64,000 nt of DNA from Lysobacteraceae bacterium (GTDB lineage Bacteria > Pseudomonadota > Gammaproteobacteria > Xanthomonadales > Xanthomonadaceae): the NCBI GenBank assembly GCA_026005075.1, contig BPKJ01000002.1, positions 124,001-188,000 on the forward strand, given 5' to 3'. Below are positions 28,630-38,780 of the stretch, piece after piece. The translations under genes and the position numbers were made by a program. The first letter of the stretch is position 1, and each line of letters opens with the position of its first letter. The notes under the pieces are model-generated. The model searched no databases and was not told the origin of the DNA. It saw nothing but the letters and a program-made list of their open reading frames with translations.

Positions 28630-29655
28630 TCAGCGCCGCACGAAGCGGTAGTGCCCCACCAGCCACTCGTTGCCGTCGCGGAAACCGAACAGCTCCGCGC
28701 AGGCCATCCAGAACATCCTCCAGCGCTGGTTCCAGCGCGCTGCCTGGTCGGCACCGTAGGCGCGGACGAGGATCTCCATGACTTCGGCGCGGTGGCGGTC
28801 CTGGTTGGCCAGCCAGTGGTTGGCGGTGCGCTGGTAATGGCGCCCCGAGAGCCGCCATTGCCGCTCCAGCAGCAGATGCTGCTGGAAATGCAGCAGGGTG
28901 TCGGCCGCCGGCATCAGGCCGCCGGTGAAGAAATGCCGGCCCATCCAGTTGTCCTCGCCTTCGGTCTCGAACGGATACATCAGTTCGCGGTGGCAGAAGA
29001 TGTGGACGAACAGCTTGCCGTCGGGACGCAGCCAGCCGTGGATGCGTTCGAGCAGGGCGGCGTAGTTGCGCATGTGCTCGAACATCTCGATCGACACCAC
29101 GCGGTCGAACGTGCGATCGAGCTCCAGGCGGTTGACGTCGCAGGTCAGGATCTCGACGTTGCCGAGCCCGCGCCGCCCGGCCTCGGCGAGGATATGCTCC
29201 CGCTGGCTGCGCGAGTTCGAAACGCCGGTGATGCGTGCAGCCGGGAAGCGTTCCGCCATCCACAGGGTGAGCGAGCCCCAGCCGCAGCCCAGCTCGAGGA
29301 TGTGCTGGCCATCCGCCAGCTCGGCGCGTTCACCGTAGAGGGCGAGCATGGCCTCTTCGGCCTCGTCGAGGCTCTCGTCGCCGCGCGGGTAGTAGCAGCT
29401 CGAGTATTTCAGCCTGCGCCCCAGGCAGAGCCGGAAGAATCCGGCAGGGAGTTCGTAGTGCTGCGTGTTGGCGGCCTCGGTCTCGATGGCGATCGGGCTG
29501 CGGCGCAGCTCCTCGAGAAGGGCGGTGAAACGGGCCCAGCTCGCCTCGGCATCGGCCGCGCATTCCTCGCGCAGGCGCTGGGCGCAGAGGCGGCGGATGC
29601 CGGCCCGGATCAGTGCATCCGGGAGGAATCCTCGTTCACACAGCTCGATCAGCAT
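28630..29655 (-). CDS. SAM-dependent methyltransferase, cyclopropane/methyl fatty acid synthase family
   Basis: Predicted to transfer a methyl or methylene group from SAM to phospholipid acyl chains. 341 residues from ATG 29655 (MLIELCERGF). Methyltransferase motif I is HILELGCGWGSLTLWMA; ISNSRSQ-type motif reads GVSNSRSQREHI; FDRVVSIEMFEHMRNY corresponds to the CFA motif around the bicarbonate-binding region. It lacks the N-terminal domain of classic CFA synthase. It is the last gene of the lipid operon, 55 bp after the DUF1295 gene, and differs clearly from the other family member at 31047-32351, so the two probably act on different double bonds or intermediates. Confidence 0.85.
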   Translation of the reverse strand: MLIELCERGFLPDALIRAGIRRLCAQRLREECAADAEASWARFTALLEELRRSPIAIETEAANTQHYELPAGFFRLCLGRRLKYSSCYYPRGDESLDEAEEAMLALYGERAELADGQHILELGCGWGSLTLWMAERFPAARITGVSNSRSQREHILAEAGRRGLGNVEILTCDVNRLELDRTFDRVVSIEMFEHMRNYAALLERIHGWLRPDGKLFVHIFCHRELMYPFETEGEDNWMGRHFFTGGLMPAADTLLHFQQHLLLERQWRLSGRHYQRTANHWLANQDRHRAEVMEILVRAYGADQAARWNQRWRMFWMACAELFGFRDGNEWLVGHYRFVRR

Positions 29656-29710
29656 CGGCAAGGCTCCTTGAGGGTTCGAGGCAGGGGCGGGGGATTGGGC
29701 CGGGCCAGGT

Positions 29711-30499
29711 TCATTCCCGGCCGCGCCGTGGCGGCCACGGGAAGAACACCGAGGTTTCCTGCTGGTAGCGCCGGTAGTCATCCCCTCTGGAGCGCAGCGA
29801 CTGCGCCTCCGCGAACGGGATGCCGGTGATCCAGGCAAGGCTCGCCCCCATCAGCAGCGGACCGAGCAGGGTCAGCCAGCCGTGGGGCGCACCGATGCCA
29901 AGCAGCACCCAGGTGAACCAGAGCAGCCACTCGAAGAAGTAGTTCGGGTGGCGCGAGTAGCGCCAAAGCCCAGAGCGGCAGGTCTTGCCACGCAGGGCCG
30001 GATCCGCGCGGTGGCGGGCGAGCTGGCGATCGGCGCTGGCCTCGCCGGCGAGGCTGAGGAGGAACAGCAGGACGCCGGCCACGACCCAGCCGTCGACCGC
30101 GTTCCCGGGATGCGCACTGACCACCCGAAACGGCAGCGAGAACAGCGCGGTCAGCAGCGCCTGCGCCATGAAGAACAGGAAGAAGCGGGCCTGGCTGTCG
30201 GCCCAGTGGCGTCGCAGGTAGGCATAGCGCCCGTCTTCCGGCTCCTTGCGCACCCGGCGCGCGAGATGCAGCAACAGCCGCAAGGCCCACAGGCCACCGA
30301 GCAGGGCGACCAGCCACCGGCGCAGCGGCGCGCCCTCGCCGACCAGCCCGTAGTAAAGGGCGGCGCCGCCCATGCCTGCCGCCCACAGCACGTCGACGAT
30401 GCCGGCATTGCGGGTCCGTCGCTGCACCTCCCAGCCTGCCGCCATCAGCACCATGCTGGCGACCAGGACGTGGAGCGCGGGGGCAAGATCGAGGCTCAT
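29711..30499 (-). CDS. DUF1295 membrane protein, steroid 5-alpha-reductase-like
   Basis: Polytopic inner-membrane protein of the DUF1295 family, related in fold to steroid 5-alpha reductases and isoprenylcysteine methyltransferases. 262 residues, with 6-7 hydrophobic segments. The C-terminal reductase-like motif is GLWRYSRHPNYFFEWLLW, followed by QQETSVFFPWPP. Members commonly neighbour CFA-type genes and are thought to reduce or modify a fatty acyl group. ATG 30499 overlaps the DUF2878 stop by 4 bp. Confidence 0.87.
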   Translation of the reverse strand: MSLDLAPALHVLVASMVLMAAGWEVQRRTRNAGIVDVLWAAGMGGAALYYGLVGEGAPLRRWLVALLGGLWALRLLLHLARRVRKEPEDGRYAYLRRHWADSQARFFLFFMAQALLTALFSLPFRVVSAHPGNAVDGWVVAGVLLFLLSLAGEASADRQLARHRADPALRGKTCRSGLWRYSRHPNYFFEWLLWFTWVLLGIGAPHGWLTLLGPLLMGASLAWITGIPFAEAQSLRSRGDDYRRYQQETSVFFPWPPRRGRE

Positions 30500-31050
30500 C
30501 GGCCCGACTCCGCCGTGCCTGCCGCATCGGGCCTGTCCCGGGCGAGCTCGAGCAGGAGCGGGGTCAGGGCCGCCCAGGCAAGCGCGAGCCCCACCCACGG
30601 CAGGGGGCCCTCCGCGATCGCCACGGCTCCCCACGCACGCTCGGCGGCGAGGTAGGCGGCAGGGCCTCCGGCCAGTCCGAGCAGTGCGGCAAGCCATGGC
30701 CTGCCCTGCAGGACGGCCAGCGAATGCCGGAGGGTCAGGCCGAAGCCGGCCCACATCGCGAGGATCCAGACCGGCGCCAGCCCGGGGAAGGGAACGGGCG
30801 CTGCAAAGCGCATCAGCCCCGCGCGGATCCAGACCGTGTCGACCACGAGTCCGATCAGCACACACAGCCCCAGCAGGCGCAGATCCCGGCGCCCGTCCGG
30901 CCCGAGGGCCCCCTGCAGGACCGCGAACAGCACGAGGCATGCCGGGCCGGCCCACCACATCCCGGCGGCGGCACCGGCCACCGAGGCGATCCAGACCAGC
31001 TGGAAGCCCACCAGGTTGCCCCATCCATGCAGGTGCAGGCCGGGTTTCAC
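30496..31050 (-). CDS. DUF2878 integral membrane protein
   Basis: 184 residues, almost entirely membrane helices (5-6), function unknown. It contains GWGNLVGFQLVW near the start and LGLCVLIGLVVDTVWIRAGLM, both typical of DUF2878. GTG 31050 is chosen because it overlaps the CFA synthase stop in a GTGA, matching the other junctions in the operon; a further GTG at 31068 is possible. Confidence 0.82.
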   Translation of the reverse strand: MKPGLHLHGWGNLVGFQLVWIASVAGAAAGMWWAGPACLVLFAVLQGALGPDGRRDLRLLGLCVLIGLVVDTVWIRAGLMRFAAPVPFPGLAPVWILAMWAGFGLTLRHSLAVLQGRPWLAALLGLAGGPAAYLAAERAWGAVAIAEGPLPWVGLALAWAALTPLLLELARDRPDAAGTAESGR

Positions 31051-32351
31051 GACAGGTCCGGGAGCCACGAGGGGCGGCGGCAGTCAGGCCGGGTCAGCAG
31101 CATCTGCACGTCGCCGATCGAACGCTCGAGGAAGCCGCCCTCGCAGTAGGCGAGGTAGAACTCCCACATGCGGATGAAACGGTCGGGGTAGCCCTGCGCA
31201 CGCACCTCGTGAACATGGGCGAGAAAACGCTGCCTCCAGTGGCGCAGGGTAAGGGCGTAGCTGGGGCCGATGTCCTCGAGGTTGAAAAGGCGCAGGTCGG
31301 TCTTCGCCGCGGCCTCCAGCATGGCGCTGACCGAGGGGATGAAGCTGCCCGGGAAGATGTGGCGCTTGATGAAGTCCACCGAACGCAGCGCCTGCCGGTA
31401 ACGGTGGTCCTCGATGGTGATCGCCTGGATCAGGGCCATGCCGTCGCGGCGCAGCAGCGATGCCACCTTGGCGAAGTAGGTGTCGAGGTACTGGTGGCCG
31501 ATGGCCTCGATCATCTCGATCGAGACCAGGGCGTCGTACTGGCCGTCCAGTTCCCGGTAGTCCCGCAGCAGGAGGGTGATGCGGTCGCCGAGCCCCTCCG
31601 CCTCGACGCGGGCCCTGGCAAGCTCGAACTGCTGCTGCGAGATGGTGGTGGTGGTGACGTGGGCGCCGTAGTGGCGCGCCGCATGCAGGGCAAAGCCTCC
31701 CCAGCCGGTGCCGATCTCGACCACCCGCGATGCCGGGCCGAGCTGCAGCTTGCGGCAGATGCGATCGAGCTTGCGCTGCTGGGCCTGCTCGAGCGTCTCC
31801 GTCGCGTCGGCGAAGATCGCCGAGGAGTACATCATCGAGCGGTCGAGGAAGAGCTCGAACAGCGCGTTGCCGAGGTCGTAGTGGGCGGCGATGTTGCGTC
31901 GGCTGCCGCCTCGGGTGTTGCGCCGCAAGGCATGCCAGGCGCGCATGAGAAGGCCGCCGAGGCGTGCGGTGCCTTGTTCCATCCCGTCGAGCAGGGCACG
32001 GTTGCGGACCAGGATGCGCACCAGCGCGACCAGGTCGTCGCAGTGCCACGCGCCGTCCATGTACGCTTCGGCGGCCCCGACCGAGCCATGACGGGCCAGC
32101 GCGAGGTAGAACTCGGGATCCTCGACGCGCAGGGTGCAGCGGAGCGGCTCCGCGCAGCCGTCCGCAGGCTCGCCGAGCACGCGGTCGAGGTCGCCGTCCA
32201 CGAGGCGGATGCTGCCACCGCGCAGCGCCGCAAGGCGCTCGATCAGGCGTCGTCGGAGAAATCCTGCAAGCGCGCCGCCGCGGCCTGCCGTCGCCCCTGC
32301 AGCACGCGTCCGCGGCACCGGTTCGAGCGGGGATTCGAGCGATTCGTTCAT
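31047..32351 (-). CDS. cfa: cyclopropane-fatty-acyl-phospholipid synthase
   Basis: Adds a methylene from SAM across the cis double bond of phospholipid acyl chains at the membrane surface. 434 residues. The N-terminal lipid-contacting domain (about residues 30-145; GSVGAAEAYMDGAWHCDDL) and linker NIAAHYDLGNALFELFLD are typical. The methyltransferase has motif I VVEIGTGWGGFALHAA, TTTISQQQFELAR, and the catalytic stretch LVSIEMIEAIGHQYLDTYF. The C-terminal part has LTLRHWRQRF and MWEFYLAYCEGGF. ATG 32351 overlaps the DUF1365 stop by 4 bp. Confidence 0.93.
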   Translation of the reverse strand: MNESLESPLEPVPRTRAAGATAGRGGALAGFLRRRLIERLAALRGGSIRLVDGDLDRVLGEPADGCAEPLRCTLRVEDPEFYLALARHGSVGAAEAYMDGAWHCDDLVALVRILVRNRALLDGMEQGTARLGGLLMRAWHALRRNTRGGSRRNIAAHYDLGNALFELFLDRSMMYSSAIFADATETLEQAQQRKLDRICRKLQLGPASRVVEIGTGWGGFALHAARHYGAHVTTTTISQQQFELARARVEAEGLGDRITLLLRDYRELDGQYDALVSIEMIEAIGHQYLDTYFAKVASLLRRDGMALIQAITIEDHRYRQALRSVDFIKRHIFPGSFIPSVSAMLEAAAKTDLRLFNLEDIGPSYALTLRHWRQRFLAHVHEVRAQGYPDRFIRMWEFYLAYCEGGFLERSIGDVQMLLTRPDCRRPSWLPDLS

Positions 32352-33133
32352 GGCGATGGCTTCCTGAGCTTGTCCGGGTGGTCATGGACGGGATTGCGCT
32401 TCCACCAGATCCGCAGTGCCTGCCAGTGGATCGCGGCGATGACCTGCATCGTCATCGCCGGGAACCGCAGCAGGCAGCGCGCGAGATTCGCGCCGGTGAG
32501 CGGCTGCCTGCGCAGCGAGAGGGTGGCGTCGAAGTCCTTGCCGTCCGCGCCGCGCACGTCCATGTGTATCCGGATCGCGGTGTCGGGAATGTCAAGGCGC
32601 CAACGGTATTCGCGTTCCATCGGCAGGAAGGGGGAGACATGGAACCGCTTGTCGAACGACCATGCCAAGGCATCGCCCTGGCGCTGCGCGGAGGCGACCG
32701 GAAGGACGTACTGGTGGCGCTGCTGCCACGGCGTGTTGGTGATCTCGGCAACGATGCTGTGCAGCCGCTGCGCCGGACCGTCGGGCTCGAAGCAGTAGTA
32801 GAAGCTCACCGGATTGAAGCAGTAGCCGAAGTAGCGCAGGTGGGTGAGCAGACGGACCGCGCCGCGCGGCCGCTCGCCGGTGGCGGCCTCGACGGTGTCC
32901 AGCACACAGCTGCGCAGCGGGCGGTCGGGATCGCCGAGGTAGTCGCTGCGGCGGAACTCGGCGAGGTTGCGCCGGTTCAGCGACCACAGCCAGCGCCCCT
33001 CGAACAGCGTCGGCAACTCGTCGAGGTCCAGGTAGAGCATGAACAGCCGGTAGCGGAACGCATGCGGATGCGGCGCGTGGCGCCGGTGTTGCACCGTGCC
33101 GACGTAGATCGCGCTGGCCCGCTCGGCGCTCAT
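32348..33133 (-). CDS. DUF1365 family protein
   Basis: 261-residue protein of unknown biochemical role, found beside flavin amine oxidase-like and CFA genes in many proteobacteria. Landmarks are YVGTVQHRRHAPHPHAFRYR, LFMLYLDLDELP, LTHLRYFGYCFNPVSFYYCF and SPFLPMEREYRW. There is no membrane helix except a possible amphipathic C-terminal segment. ATG 33133 overlaps the preceding stop by 4 bp. Its constant company suggests it works on the same acyl chains, for example as a partner of the flavoprotein. Confidence 0.88.
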   Translation of the reverse strand: MSAERASAIYVGTVQHRRHAPHPHAFRYRLFMLYLDLDELPTLFEGRWLWSLNRRNLAEFRRSDYLGDPDRPLRSCVLDTVEAATGERPRGAVRLLTHLRYFGYCFNPVSFYYCFEPDGPAQRLHSIVAEITNTPWQQRHQYVLPVASAQRQGDALAWSFDKRFHVSPFLPMEREYRWRLDIPDTAIRIHMDVRGADGKDFDATLSLRRQPLTGANLARCLLRFPAMTMQVIAAIHWQALRIWWKRNPVHDHPDKLRKPSP

Positions 33134-34392
33134 GCGGAGGCTGTGGCACGCGGCCAGCGCACGCCGAGTGCACGCGCCACCTCCACCGCCGAGCGCATGC
33201 CGTCCTCGTGGAAGCCCCAGCCCCAGTAGGCGCCGCAGTACCAGGTCCGGTTGCGGCCGTTGATCTCGCCCCGGCGGCGCTGGGCGGCCACCGCGGCCCG
33301 CGTGTAGACGGGGTGGGCGTAGGCCATGCGCGCGAGGATGCGTTGCGGGTCGATGGCATGGCTGCGGTTGAGGGTGACCACCAGCGCCTCGGGCACGTCG
33401 AGGGACTGCAGCACGTTCATGCAGTAGCTGACCGTGCAGGCTTCCTCGCGGTCGGCAGGCAGGATCGCGTTCCAGGCCGCCCAGGCGCGGCGGTCGCGCG
33501 GCAGCTGCGAGGGGTCGGTGTGCAGCACGACTTCGTTGCGCTGGTAGGGAATGGCGGCGAGCACCTCGCGCTCGGCATCGCTGGGATCCTCCAGCAGCGC
33601 CAGTGCCTGGTCGCTGTGACAGGCCAGCACCAGGGCATCGAAGCGCTCCGGTCCCTGATCCAGCCGCAGCGTCACCCCTTCCCCGTCGCGCTGGACACCG
33701 CGCACCGGGGTGGCGGTGCGGACCCGTACCTTCCAGCGCGCCTGCATGGCCTCGACGTAGCTGCCAGAGCCTCCCCGCACCACCTTCCACCCCGGGCGCC
33801 CCTCGACCTGGAGCATGTGGTGGTTGGCCATGAAGGCCACGAGGTACTTGGCCGGAAAGCGCAGCACCGCGTGCGAGGGCGAGGACCACAGGGCCGAGGC
33901 CATCGGCACCAGGTGCTCCTCGCGGAATCCCGCCGAATAGCCGTTTCGCAGCAGGTATTCGCCAAGGTCGGGCCCGTCGTCCGGCAGGTCGAGCAGGGCC
34001 GGGGCCTCGCGGTAGAAGCGCAAGATGTCGAACAGCAGCCGCCAGTGGCGAAGCGACAGCAGCCGCCGGCGCTGGAGGAACATGCCGTTGAAGTCGGAGG
34101 CGATGTACTCGAGGCCGCTGCGCTCGCAGCGCACCGAGAAGCTCATGGTCGTCGGCTGGGTGGCGATGCCGAGCTCGGCGAAAAGCGCGAACAGCAGCGG
34201 GTAGTTCTGCGGATTGCAGACGATGAAGCCGGAGTCGACCCGCAGTGTGCGGCCCTGCAGCTCGATCTCGTGGGTGTGGGTGTGGCCGCCGAGGCGGTCC
34301 TCGGCCTCGAAGAGCGTGACCTCGTGCTGCGGCTGCAGCAGCCAGGCAGCTGCCAGTCCGGAAATGCCCGATCCGACGACCGCGATCCTCAC
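33130..34392 (-). CDS. FAD-dependent amine oxidase-like flavoprotein
   Basis: 420-residue flavoprotein with N-terminal Rossmann motif [19 protein letters not shown] followed by LFEAEDRLGGHTHT, and FAD contacts near the C-terminus (GAYWGWGFHEDGM). It belongs to the group always found with DUF1365 and CFA-type genes, not to true amine oxidases. Relatives in alphaproteobacteria were, to my recollection, implicated in desaturating methylated acyl chains on the way to furan fatty acids, so a fatty acyl dehydrogenase role is likely but inferred. GTG 34392 overlaps the desaturase stop by 4 bp. Confidence 0.85.
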   Translation of the reverse strand: MRIAVVGSGISGLAAAWLLQPQHEVTLFEAEDRLGGHTHTHEIELQGRTLRVDSGFIVCNPQNYPLLFALFAELGIATQPTTMSFSVRCERSGLEYIASDFNGMFLQRRRLLSLRHWRLLFDILRFYREAPALLDLPDDGPDLGEYLLRNGYSAGFREEHLVPMASALWSSPSHAVLRFPAKYLVAFMANHHMLQVEGRPGWKVVRGGSGSYVEAMQARWKVRVRTATPVRGVQRDGEGVTLRLDQGPERFDALVLACHSDQALALLEDPSDAEREVLAAIPYQRNEVVLHTDPSQLPRDRRAWAAWNAILPADREEACTVSYCMNVLQSLDVPEALVVTLNRSHAIDPQRILARMAYAHPVYTRAAVAAQRRRGEINGRNRTWYCGAYWGWGFHEDGMRSAVEVARALGVRWPRATASA

Positions 34393-35351
34393 GGCGGCCC
34401 TCCACGGCCGCCTCGGCGCAGGTTCGCCGGCACCGGCTTGAGATCGCGGATCAGGCCCAGCATGGCGAGCAGGCGCAGGCCGTAGTAGGTCAGGTCCACT
34501 TCCCACCAGTAGAAGCCCTGACGCGCCGAGCCCGGATAGTGATGGTGGTTGTTGTGCCAGCCCTCGCCGAAGGTCAGCAGCGCCAGCCAGAGGTTGTTGC
34601 GGCTGTTGTCGCGGGTCGGAAAGCGCCGCGAGCCGTAGCGGTGGGCGAGGGAGTTGATCGTGACCGTGGCATGGAACAGCACCACGGTGGAGACGAAGAA
34701 TCCCCAGACCAGCATCTGCGGTCCATCGGTGCCGAGTTCGGGGTGGCTGCGCTCGAGCCACGCTCCGAGGGCGTAGAGACCGACGGCGAGTCCGATCGGG
34801 ATCAGGGTGTCGAAACGGTCGATCCAGCGCAGCTCCGGGTAGCGGGCAAGGTCACGGATCGCGTCCCAGTCGGTGGCGAAGCCGCGCGGGGTGAGGAACC
34901 AGCCCATGTGCGCCCACCCAAGGCTGCGGGTGACCGGCGAGTGCAGGTCGGCCTCGGTGTCGCTGTGGCGGTGGTGGTTGCGGTGGTGGGCGGCCCACCA
35001 CAGCGGCCCCCGCTGGACGCTGGTGGCGCCGATCAGGGCGAACAGGAACTGCACCGGCCGCGAGGTGCGGAAGGCCTTGTGCGAGAAGTAGCGATGGTAG
35101 AAGCCGGTGATCGCGAACATGCGCAGCGCATACAACCCCGCGGCAACGGCCAGCGCGACCGGCGAGACCCCCACCCAGAACACGCCGAGGCAGGCCAGGT
35201 GCAGCGCGAGGAAGGGCAGCACGCGGAGCCAGTCGATCTCGTCCGAGAGCTCGGCCGCCGGATCGCTGCTCGCGGTGTCGAACCAGCGGCGCAGGGCCAC
35301 GAGCGCACGTCTTCGGCGGGATGGCAGTGGCGAGGTCGGCAGGTCGGTCAT
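34389..35351 (-). CDS. acyl-lipid/acyl-CoA delta-9-type fatty acid desaturase
   Basis: Membrane diiron desaturase inserting a cis double bond in fatty acyl chains. 320 residues from ATG 35351. The three histidine boxes are [14 protein letters not shown] ([10 protein letters not shown] context) and [10 protein letters not shown], with four hydrophobic segments. First gene of the seven-gene operon; it would supply the double bond used by the CFA-type methyltransferases. Divergent from the pseudouridine synthase, with an 18-bp perfect dyad between them. Confidence 0.9.
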   Translation of the reverse strand: MTDLPTSPLPSRRRRALVALRRWFDTASSDPAAELSDEIDWLRVLPFLALHLACLGVFWVGVSPVALAVAAGLYALRMFAITGFYHRYFSHKAFRTSRPVQFLFALIGATSVQRGPLWWAAHHRNHHRHSDTEADLHSPVTRSLGWAHMGWFLTPRGFATDWDAIRDLARYPELRWIDRFDTLIPIGLAVGLYALGAWLERSHPELGTDGPQMLVWGFFVSTVVLFHATVTINSLAHRYGSRRFPTRDNSRNNLWLALLTFGEGWHNNHHHYPGSARQGFYWWEVDLTYYGLRLLAMLGLIRDLKPVPANLRRGGRGGPP

Positions 35352-35498
35352 GAACGCGTGCAGCTCGGTGGAGGGAACGAATCGGTCGGTGCGGCAGCCG
35401 GTGCCAGCATGCCGCGTACCGGGCCACGGTGCCGTGAAGGCGCCCGCTCGGGGGCGGGAAGGCCGCATCCCCCTCGGCCCGATCCGATGGGGTCCAAG

Positions 35499-35516
35499 CG
35501 TAGCCAATCGGCTACG
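35499..35516. promoter_or_regulatory. perfect inverted repeat, candidate operator
   Basis: CGTAGCC-AATC-GGCTACG: a 7-bp perfect dyad around an AT-richer 4-bp centre in the 184-bp region between the divergent desaturase operon (ATG 35351) and pseudouridine synthase (ATG 35536). The size and symmetry suit a dimeric repressor or MerR/TetR-type regulator, but no regulator gene adjoins it. Confidence 0.45.
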
Positions 35517-35535
35517 TGCGCGTCATGCTTGCAGG

Positions 35536-36297
35536 ATGCAGCGGCGTACTCCAAGGCAGCAGGGCCCGCGTTTCGGCGTGGCCAGGATCCTGTCCAAGCA
35601 CGGTCTTTGCTCGCGCAGCGAGGCCGCACGGTGGGTGCTCGCGGGGCGGGTCCGCGTCAACGGTCGCTGCGTGCGCGATCCGCAGCATCCGGTGCATCCC
35701 GGCAGCGATCGGGTCGAGGTCGACGGCAGGCCGGTGAAGGCAGCGGCGCGGCGCTGTCTGATGCTCAACAAGCCGCGCGGGCTGGTGACCACGCGCAGCG
35801 ACGAGCAGGGACGGGATACGGTCTACCGTTGCCTTGCCGAGGTGGACCTGCCCTGGTTGGCGCCGGTCGGCAGGCTGGATAAGGCCAGCGAGGGGCTCTT
35901 GCTGTTCAGCAACGACCCGGTCTGGGCGGCAGCGGTGCTCGACCCGGTCCGCGGCCCGCGCAAGACGTACCACGTCAAGGTCGATCGCGTGGTCGAGGAG
36001 GCCCTGCTGCGGCAGATGCTCGCAGGCGTTGCGGTCGCCGGCGAGCCACGGCCGCTGGCCGCCGTGCAGGCGCGGGTGCTGCGCCGCGGCGTGCGTAGCT
36101 GCTGGCTGGAAGTGGTGCTCGACGAGGGCCGAAACCGGCACATCCGGCGAATGCTGGAGGGCCTTGGGGTCGGGGTGCTGCGGCTGGTTCGGGTGGCGAT
36201 CGGGCCGCTCGAGCTGGGTGAGCTCGGCAAGGGCTGCTGGCGCTGGCTGAGCGAGGAGGAGGCCCGTCGACTCGTGCCCGACGCGCAGCCGGTCTGA
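35536..36297 (+). CDS. RsuA/RluB-family rRNA pseudouridine synthase
   Basis: Isomerises a uridine in 23S or 16S rRNA. 253 residues from ATG 35536. A basic N-terminus leads into an S4 RNA-binding domain (about residues 15-65; [21 protein letters not shown]). The catalytic domain has [12 protein letters not shown], the Asp nucleophile in [18 protein letters not shown], and [15 protein letters not shown]. The family does not tell which site is modified; RluB, RluF and RsuA are all possible. Confidence 0.9.
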   Translation: MQRRTPRQQGPRFGVARILSKHGLCSRSEAARWVLAGRVRVNGRCVRDPQHPVHPGSDRVEVDGRPVKAAARRCLMLNKPRGLVTTRSDEQGRDTVYRCLAEVDLPWLAPVGRLDKASEGLLLFSNDPVWAAAVLDPVRGPRKTYHVKVDRVVEEALLRQMLAGVAVAGEPRPLAAVQARVLRRGVRSCWLEVVLDEGRNRHIRRMLEGLGVGVLRLVRVAIGPLELGELGKGCWRWLSEEEARRLVPDAQPV

Positions 36298-36316
36298 TGC
36301 GTATCCGCGCCGCCCC

Positions 36317-37534
36317 TCAGAGACCGTGGCTCAGCCACAGTCCGAGCGCAAGGCCGGCCCCGCCGAGGATCAGCCCCAGCAACATGCCCGTCCAGGCCTG
36401 ACGCCTCTCCTCGCGGCGCGCAAGCCGCGCGGCCACCGGGTTGCGGGCCGCTTCGGCGGCGTGACGGCGTCGCAGGATGCGCGGCAGCCAGAGCAGGTTC
36501 ATGAGGCCCAGCGCCAGCATCAAAAGGGCGAAGGCGAGGATCGAGCCGAGCGCATGGCCGGCATGCGAGGTCCACACCATGGCCAGGGTGAAGGCCACCA
36601 CCACGCCGATGCCGGCCAGCGCGAACCCGCCCAGCTCGCGTTTCTCGCGCGTGTCGATGGCGGTGTGCCAGTGGCGGCGCACCCCCAGCAGCACGCCGGC
36701 AATGCCGGCGATCAGCGCGAACAGGACACCGCCCGCCGTACCCAGCAGCAGCTTGGACGCGCCCTTGCCGGCGCCGCCGACCCCAGCGAGCAGCTTGGTG
36801 GCGCCCTTGGAAGCGCCGCCCGCACCGGCCAGCAGCTTGCCCATGCCCTTGCTGCCGGCCGCGCCGCCTGCCACCACGCCCGCCGATGCGCTGCCCGGGC
36901 AGAGCGCAAGGCCGGCCAGAACCAGGCTGGTGAAGGCCGTGCCCGGCGCCGTCTTTCGCGCAATCTCGGCAAGGCGGTGGGTGAAGTCCTCGCGCAGCCG
37001 GTCGCGGGCACGCTGCAGGCGCTTGCGCACGGCCACCTCGGACAGACCCAGCAACTCCGCGACCTGCCGTGTGGACTGGCCCTCGCGGTAGTAGATCAGC
37101 AGCAGCTCGCGGGTCTCCTCGGGCAGCTCGTCGATCAGCTCCGCGACCATCGCCTCCTCGCGCTCGCGGTGGAGCCGGTCGGGCAGGTCCGGCGACGGGT
37201 CGGCGACCACCCGCAGGAGGGCATCCATGTCGCCGTCGTGGATGCGCTCGGTGGCCCGCCGGCGCAGGTGATCGCGGGCAAGGTTGCGGGTGATCTGGCG
37301 CAACCAGGGCAGGAAGCTGGAAGGGTTGCGCAGCTTGCGAAGGTTCATCCATGCGCTGAGGAAGGCTTCCTGGGCGATGTCCTCGCTGGCTTGCACGTCG
37401 CGCACCACCGCAAGGGCGATGGCGGTGATGCCGCCCTGGCAGCCACGCACGATCCGCGCGTAGGCGTCCTTGTCGCCGGCCTGGGCCGCGGGCAGGTGGA
37501 GTTCGATCAGCGAGAGCAGGGCAGGGGTCTGCAT
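36317..37534 (-). CDS. ECF sigma factor fused to a membrane domain
   Basis: 405 residues. Region sigma-2 (about 15-95) with DIAQEAFLSAWMNL and PWLRQITRNLARDHLR, and sigma-4 (about 125-182) with ELPEETRELLLIYYREG and STRQVAELLGLSEVAVRKRLQRAR, make a normal ECF sigma factor of about 190 residues. The rest is an integral extension: a first hydrophobic segment (about 198-222), three tandem 14-residue Gly/Lys/Leu repeats (228-269), then about four transmembrane helices (271-288, 303-322, 328-350, 382-402). No anti-sigma gene is adjacent. The membrane part may keep the sigma domain inactive or sense envelope state; this is inference. The upstream 267 bp is largely occupied by an IS110 element. Confidence 0.85.
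   Translation of the reverse strand: MQTPALLSLIELHLPAAQAGDKDAYARIVRGCQGGITAIALAVVRDVQASEDIAQEAFLSAWMNLRKLRNPSSFLPWLRQITRNLARDHLRRRATERIHDGDMDALLRVVADPSPDLPDRLHREREEAMVAELIDELPEETRELLLIYYREGQSTRQVAELLGLSEVAVRKRLQRARDRLREDFTHRLAEIARKTAPGTAFTSLVLAGLALCPGSASAGVVAGGAAGSKGMGKLLAGAGGASKGATKLLAGVGGAGKGASKLLLGTAGGVLFALIAGIAGVLLGVRRHWHTAIDTREKRELGGFALAGIGVVVAFTLAMVWTSHAGHALGSILAFALLMLALGLMNLLWLPRILRRRHAAEAARNPVAARLARREERRQAWTGMLLGLILGGAGLALGLWLSHGL
36728..36853 (-). repeat. three tandem 42-bp (14-residue) coding repeats
   Basis: Within the sigma factor's membrane extension. The units begin SKGMGKLLAGAGGA, SKGATKLLAGVGGA and GKGASKLLLGTAGG, occupying residues 228-269. Gly/Lys/Leu composition suggests flexible amphipathic segments next to the membrane. 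Confidence 0.85.
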
Positions 37535-37672
37535 GGGGCGGATCCGGCTCGGGTGTGCGGTGATGGACGTGCCGGCGCGGCCGGTGTGACCGGCTTGTAT
37601 GTTCAGACCTGACCAGAACGGTAGAGTCTGATCGCCGATGAGGCAACCAGACCGGCCCGTGCAGTTTGGTAA

Positions 37673-38764
<1,092 letters not shown>

Positions 38765-38780
38765 CTCGGAAGACGGTTAC

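Noticed and set aside
37535-37620. Chrysobactin/ChrR-type anti-sigma gene for the ECF factor
   Set aside because: No coding frame of suitable length lies on either side; the region belongs to the IS110 left end and sigma-factor leader.
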